A stretch of DNA of 64,000 bases from assembly GCF_010093305.1 (NCBI RefSeq), contig NZ_PDWS01000004.1, positions 1 through 64,000 on the forward strand. The letters are read 5' to 3'. Below are positions 26,090 through 34,662 of the stretch, one piece after another. The notes beneath the pieces are model-generated. The model was not told where the DNA came from and searched no databases. It saw only the letters and a program-made list of their open reading frames with translations. Origin of the DNA: Pseudoxanthomonas sacheonensis. GTDB lineage: Bacteria > Pseudomonadota > Gammaproteobacteria > Xanthomonadales > Xanthomonadaceae. A program made the position numbers and the translations under genes. Within the stretch, counting starts at the first letter, position 1. The number at the start of each line of letters is the position of its first letter.

Positions 26090-27430
26090 ATGAGCCCCGA
26101 ACCCGTTGCCCAAACCAAGCCGCTGGAAGGCGATGCCGCCCTGATCCGCGCAGTAGGGTCGTTCGCGCTGGCCGCGGCGGTGATGAACATCATCGTCGGC
26201 GGCGGTATCTTCCGCATGCCAGCGGCGTTGTCGGCGCAACTGGGCACCGCAGCGCCGCTGGCGCTGATCGCCGGCGCGCTGGCGATCATTCCGGTGGCGC
26301 TGTGCTTCGCCGCCATCGGCAGCCGAGCGGTCGCCACCGGCGGACCTATCAGCTACCTGGGAGCGACCTTCGGCAGCTTCGCCGGCTTCATCGCCGGCTC
26401 GTTGATGTGGATCAGCAACGTGGCCTCCAGCGCCGGCGTGGCCGCCGCATTCGCCGTGCAGATGGCCAACCTGGTGCCGTGGTTCGCGCAGCCGCTGCCG
26501 CGCGCCGGCCTGCTGACGGCGCTTTATCTGCTGCTGTTCGCGCTGAACGCTTTCGGGGTGAAGCTGGGCGCCCGCGCCATTACCGCGCTGGCCGCATTGA
26601 AACTGACGCCGTTGTTCCTGCTGACGGGAGTCGGCCTGTTCTTCGTGGATTGGAATCAGATAAGTTTTGCGGTCGGCGATCTGCCGTCGTGGACCGCGCT
26701 GGGTACCGGCATGGTGCTGGTGATGTTCGCCTATTCGGGCATGGAAACCGCACTGGTGCCTTCCGGCGAAGTGCGCGATCCCTCGCGCAGCGTGCCGCGC
26801 GCGACCATGGTGGCGATCCTGCTGGTGGTGCTGCTGTACATGGGCCTGCAGATCGTCAGCCAGGGATTGCTGGGGCCGGCGCTGGCCGGCAGCGGCGTGC
26901 CCATCGCCGACACGGCCGGCGTGCTGTGGGCGACGGGTCGCATCGTGCTGCTGGTCACCGCCTGCATTTCGATGGCCGGGTTTCTGCTCGGCAACCTTCT
27001 GGGGTCCTCGCGGCTGTTGTTCGCATTGGGACGCGACGGCTATCTGCCGCATGCCTACGGCCGCGTCAGCGCCAGCCACCGCGTGCCGTTGCTGGCGCTG
27101 GCCACGCATGCGGGACTGGCGTGGCTGCTGGCGCTGGGTGGTACCTTCGATGCGCTGGCGCTGATTTCCGGCGGTGCGATCTGTCTGGTGTATGCGCTGG
27201 TCAGCCTGTCGGCGTGGCGTGGGCAACGGGTCGATCTGCGCGAACGCGGCGAACCCTTCGTGTTGTGGGGTGGTCCGCTGGTGCCGCTGCTCGGCGTGGT
27301 GGCGATGGCGCTTATCGTGACCACGCTGACCGGCAAGGAATGGATGGCGATCGGGGTGGCGCTGGCGGCACTGGTGCTTGTGTATGGAGTATTGCGCATA
27401 TCCAGGCCGTCTCTAGGCGATAACTCCTAG
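26090..27430 (+). CDS. APC superfamily amino acid permease
   Basis: A 446-residue inner-membrane transporter with about 12 hydrophobic segments. The first helix carries the substrate-site motif NIIVGGGIFRMPAAL, followed by FAYSGMETALVPSGEVRDPSRSVPRA, typical of LAT-like/AdiC-like amino acid/polyamine permeases. The start at 26090 follows GAGGA. It is divergent from the M20 amidohydrolases, so it could import amino acids released by them. Its TAG stop overlaps the GST stop by three bases. Confidence 0.85.
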   Translation: MSPEPVAQTKPLEGDAALIRAVGSFALAAAVMNIIVGGGIFRMPAALSAQLGTAAPLALIAGALAIIPVALCFAAIGSRAVATGGPISYLGATFGSFAGFIAGSLMWISNVASSAGVAAAFAVQMANLVPWFAQPLPRAGLLTALYLLLFALNAFGVKLGARAITALAALKLTPLFLLTGVGLFFVDWNQISFAVGDLPSWTALGTGMVLVMFAYSGMETALVPSGEVRDPSRSVPRATMVAILLVVLLYMGLQIVSQGLLGPALAGSGVPIADTAGVLWATGRIVLLVTACISMAGFLLGNLLGSSRLLFALGRDGYLPHAYGRVSASHRVPLLALATHAGLAWLLALGGTFDALALISGGAICLVYALVSLSAWRGQRVDLRERGEPFVLWGGPLVPLLGVVAMALIVTTLTGKEWMAIGVALAALVLVYGVLRISRPSLGDNS

Positions 27431-28179
27431 TCGCGACGCGCCATGCTCTTGCGCGCCGTCGCGCACCCCAGCGTTTCCGCACTGACCGGCGCGCCCAACT
27501 CCCTCAGTATTTCTCTCTGCTCCGGTAGAGGCGTACGCAGCATGCGTTCTTCGTACGTGGCCAACTTGCGGAACGCGGGCAGAGCCAGGGTACGTTCGAT
27601 GAAAGCAGCAGCGCGCGGCCAGCGTTGTGCATCCACGGTGTAACGCACGAAAGCCGCATTGCGGAAGAAGCTGGCGATGCTGATGTCGGCCACCGACAGC
27701 GCGCCGAACAGGAATCCTTCGGTCGGCAAAGCCGACTCCAGGTAGTCCAGCGTCTGCGGCAGCTGTTCCTCGCGCGCACGGCTGACGATGGCTTCGTCCG
27801 CCTGCTCGCCGAACAGGAAACGCTTGACCCCGATCTGGTAGAACATGCCCCAGATCACCACATCGCCCAACCACGAATCGGCGTATTCCTCCAGCCACCG
27901 CGCCTGCGCGCGGTCGCCGATGTCGGCCGGATACAGCGCCGGTTGCGGATGGCGTTCGTCCAGGTATTGGCAGATCACCGAAGAATCGTTGACGACCCGG
28001 TCGCCGTCGATCAGCACCGGGATGCGGCGCAGCGGGCTCAACTCGCTGAAACGTTCGTTGCCTACGAACGGGGCGATCGGGTCGATGGTGTAGCGCAGGC
28101 CTTTCAGCTCCATGCACACCAGCACTTTGCGGACGTAGGGGGAAATGTAATTGCCGATGATGTGGTAATCGGTTGTCAT
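27427..28179 (-). CDS. Glutathione S-transferase family protein
   Basis: 250 residues: an N-terminal thioredoxin-fold domain (YHIIGNYISPYVRKVLV, PLRRIPVLIDGD, VNDSSVICQYLDERHP) and an alpha-helical C-terminal domain containing ADISIASFFRNA. These are the GSH-binding features of bacterial GSTs. The substrate is unknown. Its 3' end overlaps the convergent permease gene over CTAG at 27427-27430. Confidence 0.87.
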   Translation of the reverse strand: MTTDYHIIGNYISPYVRKVLVCMELKGLRYTIDPIAPFVGNERFSELSPLRRIPVLIDGDRVVNDSSVICQYLDERHPQPALYPADIGDRAQARWLEEYADSWLGDVVIWGMFYQIGVKRFLFGEQADEAIVSRAREEQLPQTLDYLESALPTEGFLFGALSVADISIASFFRNAAFVRYTVDAQRWPRAAAFIERTLALPAFRKLATYEERMLRTPLPEQREILRELGAPVSAETLGCATARKSMARRD

Positions 28180-28216
28180 GCCAGCATTTCCTACGTAGTG
28201 GCGAAATTCTCTCTCT

Positions 28217-28244
28217 CGTCATCCCAGCTTTCGCTGGGATGACG
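28217..28244. repeat. Compact hairpin of the gtcatcccagc family
   Basis: The arms cgtcatcccagc and gctgggatgacg close directly on a tttc loop. This is a minimal version of the longer repeats at 11678 and 29167. It lies between the GST gene and purU, on the downstream side of purU. Confidence 0.8.
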
Positions 28245-28264
28245 GGGATTTTTATCTGGTCGTC

Positions 28265-29116
28265 TCAACGAAACACCACAGTGCGATGCCCATTCAAAAG
28301 AATCCGATGCTCCACATGCCGACGCACCGCGCGCGCCAGCACTTGCGATTCGGTATCGCTGCCTACCCGCACCAGTTCCCTGGGCGTCATCGCATGATCC
28401 ACGCGCGCCACGTCCTGTTCGATGATCGGACCTTCGTCCAGGTCGCCGGTCACGTAGTGCGCGGTGGCGCCGATGATCTTGACCCCGCGCTGGTGCGCCT
28501 GGTGATAGGGCTTGGCGCCCTTGAAACTGGGCAGGAAGCTGTGGTGGATGTTGATGGCGCGCCCGGCCAGCGCCTCGCACAACTCCGGCGACAGGATCTG
28601 CATGTAGCGTGCCAGCACCACCAGGTCGATGCCTTCCGCCGTCACCAGATCGAGGATCCGTTGTTCCTGGGCGCGCTTGGACGCCGCGGTTACCGGCAGG
28701 TAGTGGAAGGGGACGCCGTAGGACGCGGCCAGCGCCGTGAAATCCTCGTGGTTGGAAACGATGCCCGCGATATCCACCGGCAATTGCCGGCTGTGCGCGC
28801 GGAACAGCAGGTCGTTGAGGCAATGCCCCTGGCGGCTCACCAGCACCAGCAGCCGCGCGCGGCGGCGCGCATCGTGGATCTGCCAGACCATGCCGAAGCT
28901 TTCGGCCAGCACGGAGAATTTTTCCCGCAGCGCTTCCGCTTCGGCCGCCGCTGGCAAGTCGAAATGCACACGCAGGAAGAACCGCCTCGTCTCTTCGTCG
29001 CCGAACTGCTGCGCGTCCTGGATGTTGCAACCCAGCTCGTACAAAAGGCCGGTCACGCGATAGACGATGCCGGTGCGGTCGGGGCAGGACAGGGTGAGGA
29101 TGTAGTCGGGGCGCAT
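28265..29116 (-). CDS. purU: Formyltetrahydrofolate deformylase
   Basis: 283 residues: an N-terminal ACT domain (DYILTLSCPDRTGIVYRVTGLL, residues ~4-80) and a formyl-transferase-fold catalytic domain with AINIHHSFLPSFKGAKPYHQ and ATAHYVTGDLDEGPII, which hold the catalytic Asn/His/Asp set. It releases formate from 10-formyl-THF, balancing one-carbon pools and supplying formate for purine synthesis. The ACT domain allows Met/Gly control in E. coli. Confidence 0.95.
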   Translation of the reverse strand: MRPDYILTLSCPDRTGIVYRVTGLLYELGCNIQDAQQFGDEETRRFFLRVHFDLPAAAEAEALREKFSVLAESFGMVWQIHDARRRARLLVLVSRQGHCLNDLLFRAHSRQLPVDIAGIVSNHEDFTALAASYGVPFHYLPVTAASKRAQEQRILDLVTAEGIDLVVLARYMQILSPELCEALAGRAINIHHSFLPSFKGAKPYHQAHQRGVKIIGATAHYVTGDLDEGPIIEQDVARVDHAMTPRELVRVGSDTESQVLARAVRRHVEHRILLNGHRTVVFR

Positions 29117-29166
29117 GGGGGCAATACTAATCGCTTCGCGTTCCGTCGGCCCAGATCCAAGACGAC

Positions 29167-29273
29167 GTCATCCCAGCGAAAGCTGGGATCCATCTTGATT
29201 TTGATTGTGGCTGCAGCACCCGCTGTCTTTAGAAGCAAAGTCAAAATGGATCCCAGCTTTCGCTGGGATGACG
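29167..29273. repeat. Intergenic repeat of the gtcatcccagc family
   Basis: Inverted repeat with arms gtcatcccagcgaaagctgg at the left and its complement at the right, around a roughly 50-bp loop. It lies between the beta-lactamase-like gene and purU. Confidence 0.85.
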
Positions 29274-29283
29274 ATCTTTAGGG

Positions 29284-30558
29284 TTACAGGTCGTAGGACA
29301 GCAGGTCGTACCCGGTTGCCGCGCGCACCACGCGCTGATGCACGAACGAGCCGCTGCCGCCGTTGGTCAGCACCACGATGCCGCGCCGTCGCTGCGCATC
29401 GCCGACCGCGAAATTCTTGAAGATGTCGCCGTTGCTGCCCGAGTGGTAGAACACCGGCCCGTCGCGGGTCTGTTCCATGTTCCAGCCCAGCCCTTTCTCC
29501 GTCCATCGGCCCGGAATGCCGATCTGCGGGGTGAGCATGGCCTGCCGCGTGGCCTCGGCGACCTCCCACGAGCCATGCTGCTTGCGCGCCATCATCAGGG
29601 TCAGGAAGGTGGCGTAGTCCTGCACGGTGGAGCGCAGGCTCGCTGCGGCGTTGGCCATGATGTCGCCGGGCCAGGTCACCAGCCCTGCGGGCGCCAGCGC
29701 CATCACTTCGGGCAGCGCACGTGCGGCATCGTCGTATTTCCACGAAGAAAGCGGCTTGCCCGTGCGCTCGGCGACCTGCTGGGCGATGCTCCATTGCTCG
29801 CGGAACATCTGCGGCGGCATGCCCGGTTCGGATTGATCGTGCCTGCGGTGCCCATAGACCGAGCGCGCGGCCAGATCCGTGTTCCAGGTGTAGCTGCTGT
29901 CCTTCATCCCCGCCGGGCCGAACAGATGCGCCTGCATCGATTCGTCCAGGCTCTGGCCGGTGATGGTTTCCACCACCAGCTGCAGCCAGAAAATCGCCTC
30001 GCCGGAATAGTCGATGCGCGTGCCGGGCTTGACCATCGGCACCAGCTTTTCGGTCGCCGGCGCTTTGCGCCAGTTCGGCAATCCGGTGGAATGGCGCAGC
30101 ACGTCGCGAGCGGTGATCAACTCGATCCACGGATGATCGGCCAGGTAATCCATGCGCCGGTACCTCACCAGCGGCCGGTCCAGATCGATCAGGCCCTGGT
30201 CCACCAACTGCATGACCAGATAGGCGAACACCGGTTTGCTCAGCGAAGCGTCTTCGAACACCGTATGCGCGTCCACCGGCGCGCGGGTCACCGCATGGGT
30301 CATGCCGAAGCCGCGGCTCCAGGCGACTTCGCCGTCTTCGACCACGGCAATTCCCACGCCCGGCACCGCGAACGCCTGCATGATGCGCGGCAGCTCGGCG
30401 AGAAAGCCATCCGAAGGAATCCACGGTCCGGATTGCTTCGCGCACGCTGCCGCAAGCGCGTTGAGCGGCGCCAGCCCCGCAAGGCCCGATAGAACGCTCG
30501 CCTCCAGCAAACGGCGGCGGCTTGGCGAATGAGGGGGACTGACCGGCATCGTCGACAT
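29284..30558 (-). CDS. Class C beta-lactamase-like serine hydrolase (Tat-exported)
   Basis: About 424 residues. A twin-arginine-type signal (SRRRLLEASVLSGLAGLAP) is followed by a beta-lactamase/transpeptidase-like fold with the nucleophile in SLSK, the tyrosine motif YSG and HSG in place of the KTG triad box. The replaced boxes point to an esterase or D-amino-acid peptidase (EstB/DAP type) more than a true AmpC. MSTMP at 30558 is a reasonable start; Met at 30585 is possible. It is divergent from metE. Confidence 0.84.
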   Translation of the reverse strand: MSTMPVSPPHSPSRRRLLEASVLSGLAGLAPLNALAAACAKQSGPWIPSDGFLAELPRIMQAFAVPGVGIAVVEDGEVAWSRGFGMTHAVTRAPVDAHTVFEDASLSKPVFAYLVMQLVDQGLIDLDRPLVRYRRMDYLADHPWIELITARDVLRHSTGLPNWRKAPATEKLVPMVKPGTRIDYSGEAIFWLQLVVETITGQSLDESMQAHLFGPAGMKDSSYTWNTDLAARSVYGHRRHDQSEPGMPPQMFREQWSIAQQVAERTGKPLSSWKYDDAARALPEVMALAPAGLVTWPGDIMANAAASLRSTVQDYATFLTLMMARKQHGSWEVAEATRQAMLTPQIGIPGRWTEKGLGWNMEQTRDGPVFYHSGSNGDIFKNFAVGDAQRRRGIVVLTNGGSGSFVHQRVVRAATGYDLLSYDL

Positions 30559-30616
30559 TGGATAGGTTTCCACTCTGCGCGGCAAGCCTGTCCCCGTTGC
30601 GATTCGAACGCATGGC

Positions 30617-30645
30617 TTGACGCCCCGCCGTCGGCGGCGTAATTT
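30617..30645 (+). promoter_or_regulatory. Sigma70-type promoter of metE
   Basis: TTGACG (30617-30622), a 17-bp spacer, then TAATTT (30640-30645), directly ahead of the cobalamin riboswitch. The nrdA promoter at 37474-37502 has the same -35 hexamer and spacing. Confidence 0.6.
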
Positions 30646-30866
30646 GCGCAGGCCAAGGTTTCCATCTCTTTATGCAGATAAAGCGATTGAATTAAAAGGG
30701 AAGCCGGTGCGGACTCCTCAGGAGTCCAATTCCGGCGCTGCCCCGCAGCGGTATTTGGAAACGAACTTCGCCAACAGCACTGATCCTGGCGGATCGGGAA
30801 GCGGCGAAAAGTAGGCCAGCGCGCTCGTATCCGTGCGCCCGTCCATGAGCCCGAAGACCTGCCCCG
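30646..30866 (+). promoter_or_regulatory. Cobalamin riboswitch (metE leader)
   Basis: Contains the conserved blocks of the B12 aptamer in order: AAAAGGGAAGCCGGTGCGG, GGCGCTGCCCCGCAGCGGT, GGAAACGAA, an internal CGGGAAGCGG and the B12 box GCCCGAAGACCTGCC near 30849-30863. GCAGG at the 5' end can pair with CCTGC to close P1. It should lower metE expression when adenosylcobalamin is plentiful, because the B12-dependent MetH is then usable. Confidence 0.93.
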
Positions 30867-31064
30867 GCCGGAAGGACAAGACCGTCCTTCCGCATGACCT
30901 GGAACTTCCGAGGGGAAGTGGCCGGAGCCTGCGCCCGGGACGCCAGTCTGCGGATGCATCCTCTCGCCTGTTCCTCATGGAAGTCCGGTTCGCCCGCGGG
31001 GGCGAAGGTCGCTGACGTGGAGAAACGGACCGCATTGCGGCCCGATCGCCGCGCGGTTCCTTCG

Positions 31065-31090
31065 TTCCTCATCCGAAACCGCATGAGGAA
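31065..31090 (+). promoter_or_regulatory. Hairpin sequestering the metE ribosome site
   Basis: TTCCTCAT (31065-31072) pairs over 8 bp with ATGAGGAA (31083-31090), covering the GAGGA ribosome site six bases before the metE ATG. The leader between the aptamer and this hairpin lacks a terminator T-run, so translational control is more likely than attenuation. Confidence 0.6.
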
Positions 31091-31095
31091 ACGCT

Positions 31096-33372
31096 ATGAC
31101 CACTGTTACCAACCTGGGCTTCCCGCGCATCGGCGCCAAACGCGAACTCAAGCGCGCGCTGGAAGCCTGCTGGCGCGGCGAGATTTCCGCCGACCAGCTG
31201 CAGGACACCGCACGCGGCCTGCGCCAGCGCCATTGGCAGTTGCAGAAGGAAGCCGGCGCCGCCACCGTGCCCTGCAACGACTTCTCGCTGTACGACCACG
31301 TGCTGGATACGGCGTTCCTGTTCGACGCCATCCCCGACCGTTATCGGCCATTGGCCGACCGCGATCCACTGGCCGGCTACTTCGCGCTCGCTCGCGGCCT
31401 GCAGAAAGACGGCGTGGATCTGCATGCGCTGGAAATGACCAAGTGGTTCGACACCAACTACCACTACCTGGTGCCGGAACTGCATCGCGACCAGCGGTTC
31501 CGCCTGCGCGGCGACAAGCCAGTAGCGGAATTTCTGGAAGCCAACGCGCGGGGATTCAACGCGCGCCCCGTGCTGCTGGGACCGGTCAGCTTCCTGCTGC
31601 TGTCCAAGGCCGTGGATGGCAGCGACCGCCTGGCTCTGCTGGACCGCTTGTTGCCGGTCTATGCCGAACTTCTCGGCAAACTGAAAGACGCCGGCGCCGA
31701 GTGGGTGCAGATAGACGAGCCCGGCCTGGTGCTGGACCAGGACGCCGACGACCATGCCGCCTACCGCACTGCCTATGCCGCACTCGAAGACGTACCGCGT
31801 CCGAAATTGCTGCTGGCCACCTATTTCGGCGCGCTCAACGACAATCTCGCCCTCGCGGCTTCCTTGCCCGTCGAAGGCCTGCATGTGGACCTGGTGCGCG
31901 GCAAGGAACAGCTGGACGCGGTGCTGAAGGCGCTGCCCAGGCAGCGCGTGCTTTCCCTGGGCCTGATCGACGGCCGCAACGTCTGGCGCAGCAATCTGGA
32001 CAACGCGCTGATCCTGGCCAAATACGCCAGCGGCCACGTCGGCGCGGACAATCTATGGCTGGCGCCCTCTTGTTCGCTGCTGCATGTGCCCGTCGATCTG
32101 GCCAGCGAGAAAGCGCTGCCCGGCGATCTGCATTCGTGGCTGTCGTTCGCGCGGCAGAAGATAGAGGAACTCAAGACCATCGCCGATGCGCTGCAGGGTC
32201 GACCGGGAGCGGAACTGGCATTGGACGTCGCCCGCGACCGACTGGAATCACGGCGCCGCTCTTCCCGCGTGCACAAACCCGGAGTGGCCGCGCGCCTGGC
32301 CGCACTGACGGAGGCATCCGCACGGCGCGGGTCCGATTACCAGACGCGCCGTTCGCTGCAACGGGCGTCGTTGAACCTGCCGGCCTACCCCACCACCACC
32401 ATCGGTTCGTTCCCGCAGACGCATGAAGTGCGCGAAGCGCGCGCGAAGAACAAGTCTGGCGCCCTGTCCGACGCCGACTACGATGCGTTCCTGGCCGCGG
32501 AAACCGAAAAATGCGTGCGCTTCCAGGAAGACATCGGCATCGACGTGCTGGTGCACGGCGAGTTCGAACGCAACGACATGGTGGAATACTTCGGCGAGCA
32601 GCTGGAAGGTGTCGCCTTCACCAAACTCGGTTGGGTGCAGAGCTACGGCTCGCGCTGCGTGAAACCACCGATCATCTACGGCGACGTGACCCGTCCGCGA
32701 CCGATGACCGTGCGCTGGTCGCAGTACGCGCAGTCGCTGACCGGCAAGCCGATGAAGGGCATGCTGACCGGGCCGGTGACGGTGCTGCAGTGGTCGTTCG
32801 TACGCGACGACCAGGCGCGTTCGCAGACCTGCCGGCAGATCGCGCTGGCGCTGCGCGACGAAGTGACCGATCTGGAGGCGGCGGGTATCGGCGTGATCCA
32901 GATCGACGAGCCGGCGATCCGCGAAGGCCTGCCGCTGCGGCGCGGCGAGTGGAAGGCGTACCTGGACTGGGCCGTGGAATGCTTCCGCATCACCGCATCG
33001 GGCGTGGACGACGTCACCCAGATCCATACCCACATGTGCTATTCCGAGTTCAACGACATCATGGAAGCGGTGGCGGCGATGGACGCGGACGTGATCTCCA
33101 TCGAGACTTCGCGTTCGCGGATGGAGTTGCTGGATGCGTTCGTGAAGTTCCGCTATCCCAACGAGATCGGACCGGGCGTGTACGACATCCATTCGCCGCG
33201 CGTGCCCGACGGACAGGAGATGCTGGATCTGCTGAAGAGGGCGCGTGCGGTGCTGGCGCCGGAACAGATCTGGGTCAATCCCGATTGCGGATTGAAGACG
33301 CGCGGGTGGCCGGAGACGCGCGCGGCGTTGACGGCGATGGTGGCTGCGGCGAAGGAGATGCGGGCGGTCTAA
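31096..33372 (+). CDS. metE: Cobalamin-independent methionine synthase
   Basis: 758 residues, the full family length. It starts [18 protein letters not shown]. The catalytic zinc ligands are present as His646 and Cys648 in [10 protein letters not shown] and Cys731 in [13 protein letters not shown], and [10 protein letters not shown] marks the C-terminal barrel. It transfers the methyl group from methyltetrahydropteroyl-glutamate to homocysteine. Expression is predicted to be B12-repressed by the upstream riboswitch. Confidence 0.97.
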   Translation: MTTVTNLGFPRIGAKRELKRALEACWRGEISADQLQDTARGLRQRHWQLQKEAGAATVPCNDFSLYDHVLDTAFLFDAIPDRYRPLADRDPLAGYFALARGLQKDGVDLHALEMTKWFDTNYHYLVPELHRDQRFRLRGDKPVAEFLEANARGFNARPVLLGPVSFLLLSKAVDGSDRLALLDRLLPVYAELLGKLKDAGAEWVQIDEPGLVLDQDADDHAAYRTAYAALEDVPRPKLLLATYFGALNDNLALAASLPVEGLHVDLVRGKEQLDAVLKALPRQRVLSLGLIDGRNVWRSNLDNALILAKYASGHVGADNLWLAPSCSLLHVPVDLASEKALPGDLHSWLSFARQKIEELKTIADALQGRPGAELALDVARDRLESRRRSSRVHKPGVAARLAALTEASARRGSDYQTRRSLQRASLNLPAYPTTTIGSFPQTHEVREARAKNKSGALSDADYDAFLAAETEKCVRFQEDIGIDVLVHGEFERNDMVEYFGEQLEGVAFTKLGWVQSYGSRCVKPPIIYGDVTRPRPMTVRWSQYAQSLTGKPMKGMLTGPVTVLQWSFVRDDQARSQTCRQIALALRDEVTDLEAAGIGVIQIDEPAIREGLPLRRGEWKAYLDWAVECFRITASGVDDVTQIHTHMCYSEFNDIMEAVAAMDADVISIETSRSRMELLDAFVKFRYPNEIGPGVYDIHSPRVPDGQEMLDLLKRARAVLAPEQIWVNPDCGLKTRGWPETRAALTAMVAAAKEMRAV

Positions 33373-33408
33373 GCCTGGATAGCCGCACAAACCGTTGAGC
33401 CTATGGAG

Positions 33409-33477
33409 TCGTAGGAGCGACGTAAGTCGCGAAGGAGAAAACAAAGAATCCGTCGCGACTTACGTCGCTCCTACGAC
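33409..33477. repeat. Intergenic repeat of the gtaggagcgacgtaagtcgcg family
   Basis: Near-perfect inverted repeat with arms gtcgtaggagcgacgtaagt at the left and its complement at the right, and a roughly 20-bp loop, between the convergent metE and nrdB genes. It may serve as a bidirectional terminator-like hairpin. Confidence 0.85.
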
Positions 33478-33491
33478 CGCCACCGAGCTGT

Positions 33492-34511
33492 TCAGAACGC
33501 GTGATCGAAACCGACTTCGCCCTGCACGCCAACCTGGTAGGCCGAAACGCGACGCTCGAAGAAGTTGGTCAGCTCCTGAACATCCTGCAAATCCATGAAC
33601 GGGAACGGATTGGTCGAGCCGAAATGCTTGGGCATGCCCAACTGGGCCATGCGCTGGTCGGCGCAATATTCCAGGTACTGGCGCATGTCCTTGATCGACA
33701 AGCCAGCGACGCCGCCGCTCAGCGTGTCTTCGGCGAAGGCCACTTCGCAGTCCACCGCCTCGGACATCATCTGCACCACTTGCGCCTTCAAGTCGTCGTC
33801 GAACAGGTCCGGTTCTTCCTCGCGCGCGGTACGGATCACCTCGAAGGCGAAAGCCATGTGCGCGCTCTCGTCGCGGAACACCCAGTTGGTGCCGCTGGCC
33901 AGCCCGTGCAGCAGCCCGCGCGAACGCAGGTAGTACACGTAAGCGAAGGCGCCGAAGAAGAACAGGCCTTCTATGCAGCCGGCGAAGCAGACCATGTTGA
34001 GCAGGAACTGGCGGCGCTGCTCGCGCGTCTCGATGCGCGTGATGCCTTGCAGCGAGTCGATCCACTTGAAGCAGAACTCGGCCTTGCGCCGGATCGAGGG
34101 AATGTTCTCCACCGCGGCGAAAGCCTTGGCGCGCTCGTTCGGGTCGGGCAGGTAGGTGTCCAGCAGGGTCAGGTAGAACTGCACGTGCAGCGCTTCCTCG
34201 TACAGCTGCCGCGACAGATACATGCGCGCTTCGGGCGCGTTGATGTGCTGGTACAGGTTCAAGACCAGATTGTTGGAGACGATGGAGTCGCCGGTAGCGA
34301 AGAACGCGATCAGGCGTTCGATCAGGTGCCGCTCGGCTGGGCCGAACTTGTCCTTCAGGTCCTTGGTGTCCAGAGAGAAGTCGACCTCTTCCACCGTCCA
34401 GGTGTTGCGGATGGCGTTGCGGTACATCTCGTAGAACTGCGGATAGCGCATGGGGCGCAAGGTCAGTTCGAAGCCGGGATTCAGGAGGAGTTGCTGGGGG
34501 TGGATGGACAT
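33492..34511 (-). CDS. nrdB: Class Ia ribonucleotide reductase beta subunit
   Basis: 339 residues, an R2-type ferritin-like protein. The metal ligands lie in LYEEALHVQ, CIEGLFFFGAFA and RDESAHMAF; the helix YVYYLRSRGLLHG is typical. It makes the radical used by NrdA to reduce ribonucleotides. MSIHPQQLLLNPG at 34511 is the start because the upstream frame is translated repeat. It lies downstream of nrdA, separated by a repeat, and is expected to share the riboswitch-controlled transcript. Confidence 0.94.
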   Translation of the reverse strand: MSIHPQQLLLNPGFELTLRPMRYPQFYEMYRNAIRNTWTVEEVDFSLDTKDLKDKFGPAERHLIERLIAFFATGDSIVSNNLVLNLYQHINAPEARMYLSRQLYEEALHVQFYLTLLDTYLPDPNERAKAFAAVENIPSIRRKAEFCFKWIDSLQGITRIETREQRRQFLLNMVCFAGCIEGLFFFGAFAYVYYLRSRGLLHGLASGTNWVFRDESAHMAFAFEVIRTAREEEPDLFDDDLKAQVVQMMSEAVDCEVAFAEDTLSGGVAGLSIKDMRQYLEYCADQRMAQLGMPKHFGSTNPFPFMDLQDVQELTNFFERRVSAYQVGVQGEVGFDHAF

Positions 34512-34532
34512 TCTTTGCTCGCTGTTGCTTTC

Positions 34533-34655
34533 CCTTCTCCCGACGGGAGAAGGTGCCCGAAGGGCGGATGAGGGTACGGCGAAGGCACTGGCGCTCGAAC
34601 AATCCGGGTTCCGCCGTACCCTCACCCCAACCCCTCTCCCACAGGGAGAGGGGCT
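34533..34655. repeat. Large 'cttctccc...gggagagg' repeat between nrdA and nrdB
   Basis: A composite element: a ccttctcccgacgggagaag hairpin, cggatgagggtacggcg, a unique centre, then cgccgtaccctcaccccaac and a cctctccc...gggagagg hairpin. The same blocks appear in 42613-42742, 47935-48070 and inside hrpB. Confidence 0.85.
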
Positions 34656-34662
34656 TCAATCT

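Noticed and set aside
29284..30558. Beta-lactamase-like gene considered as a resistance determinant
   Set aside because: The Tyr motif is YSG and the KTG box is HSG, more typical of esterases or peptidases of the same fold; resistance cannot be claimed.
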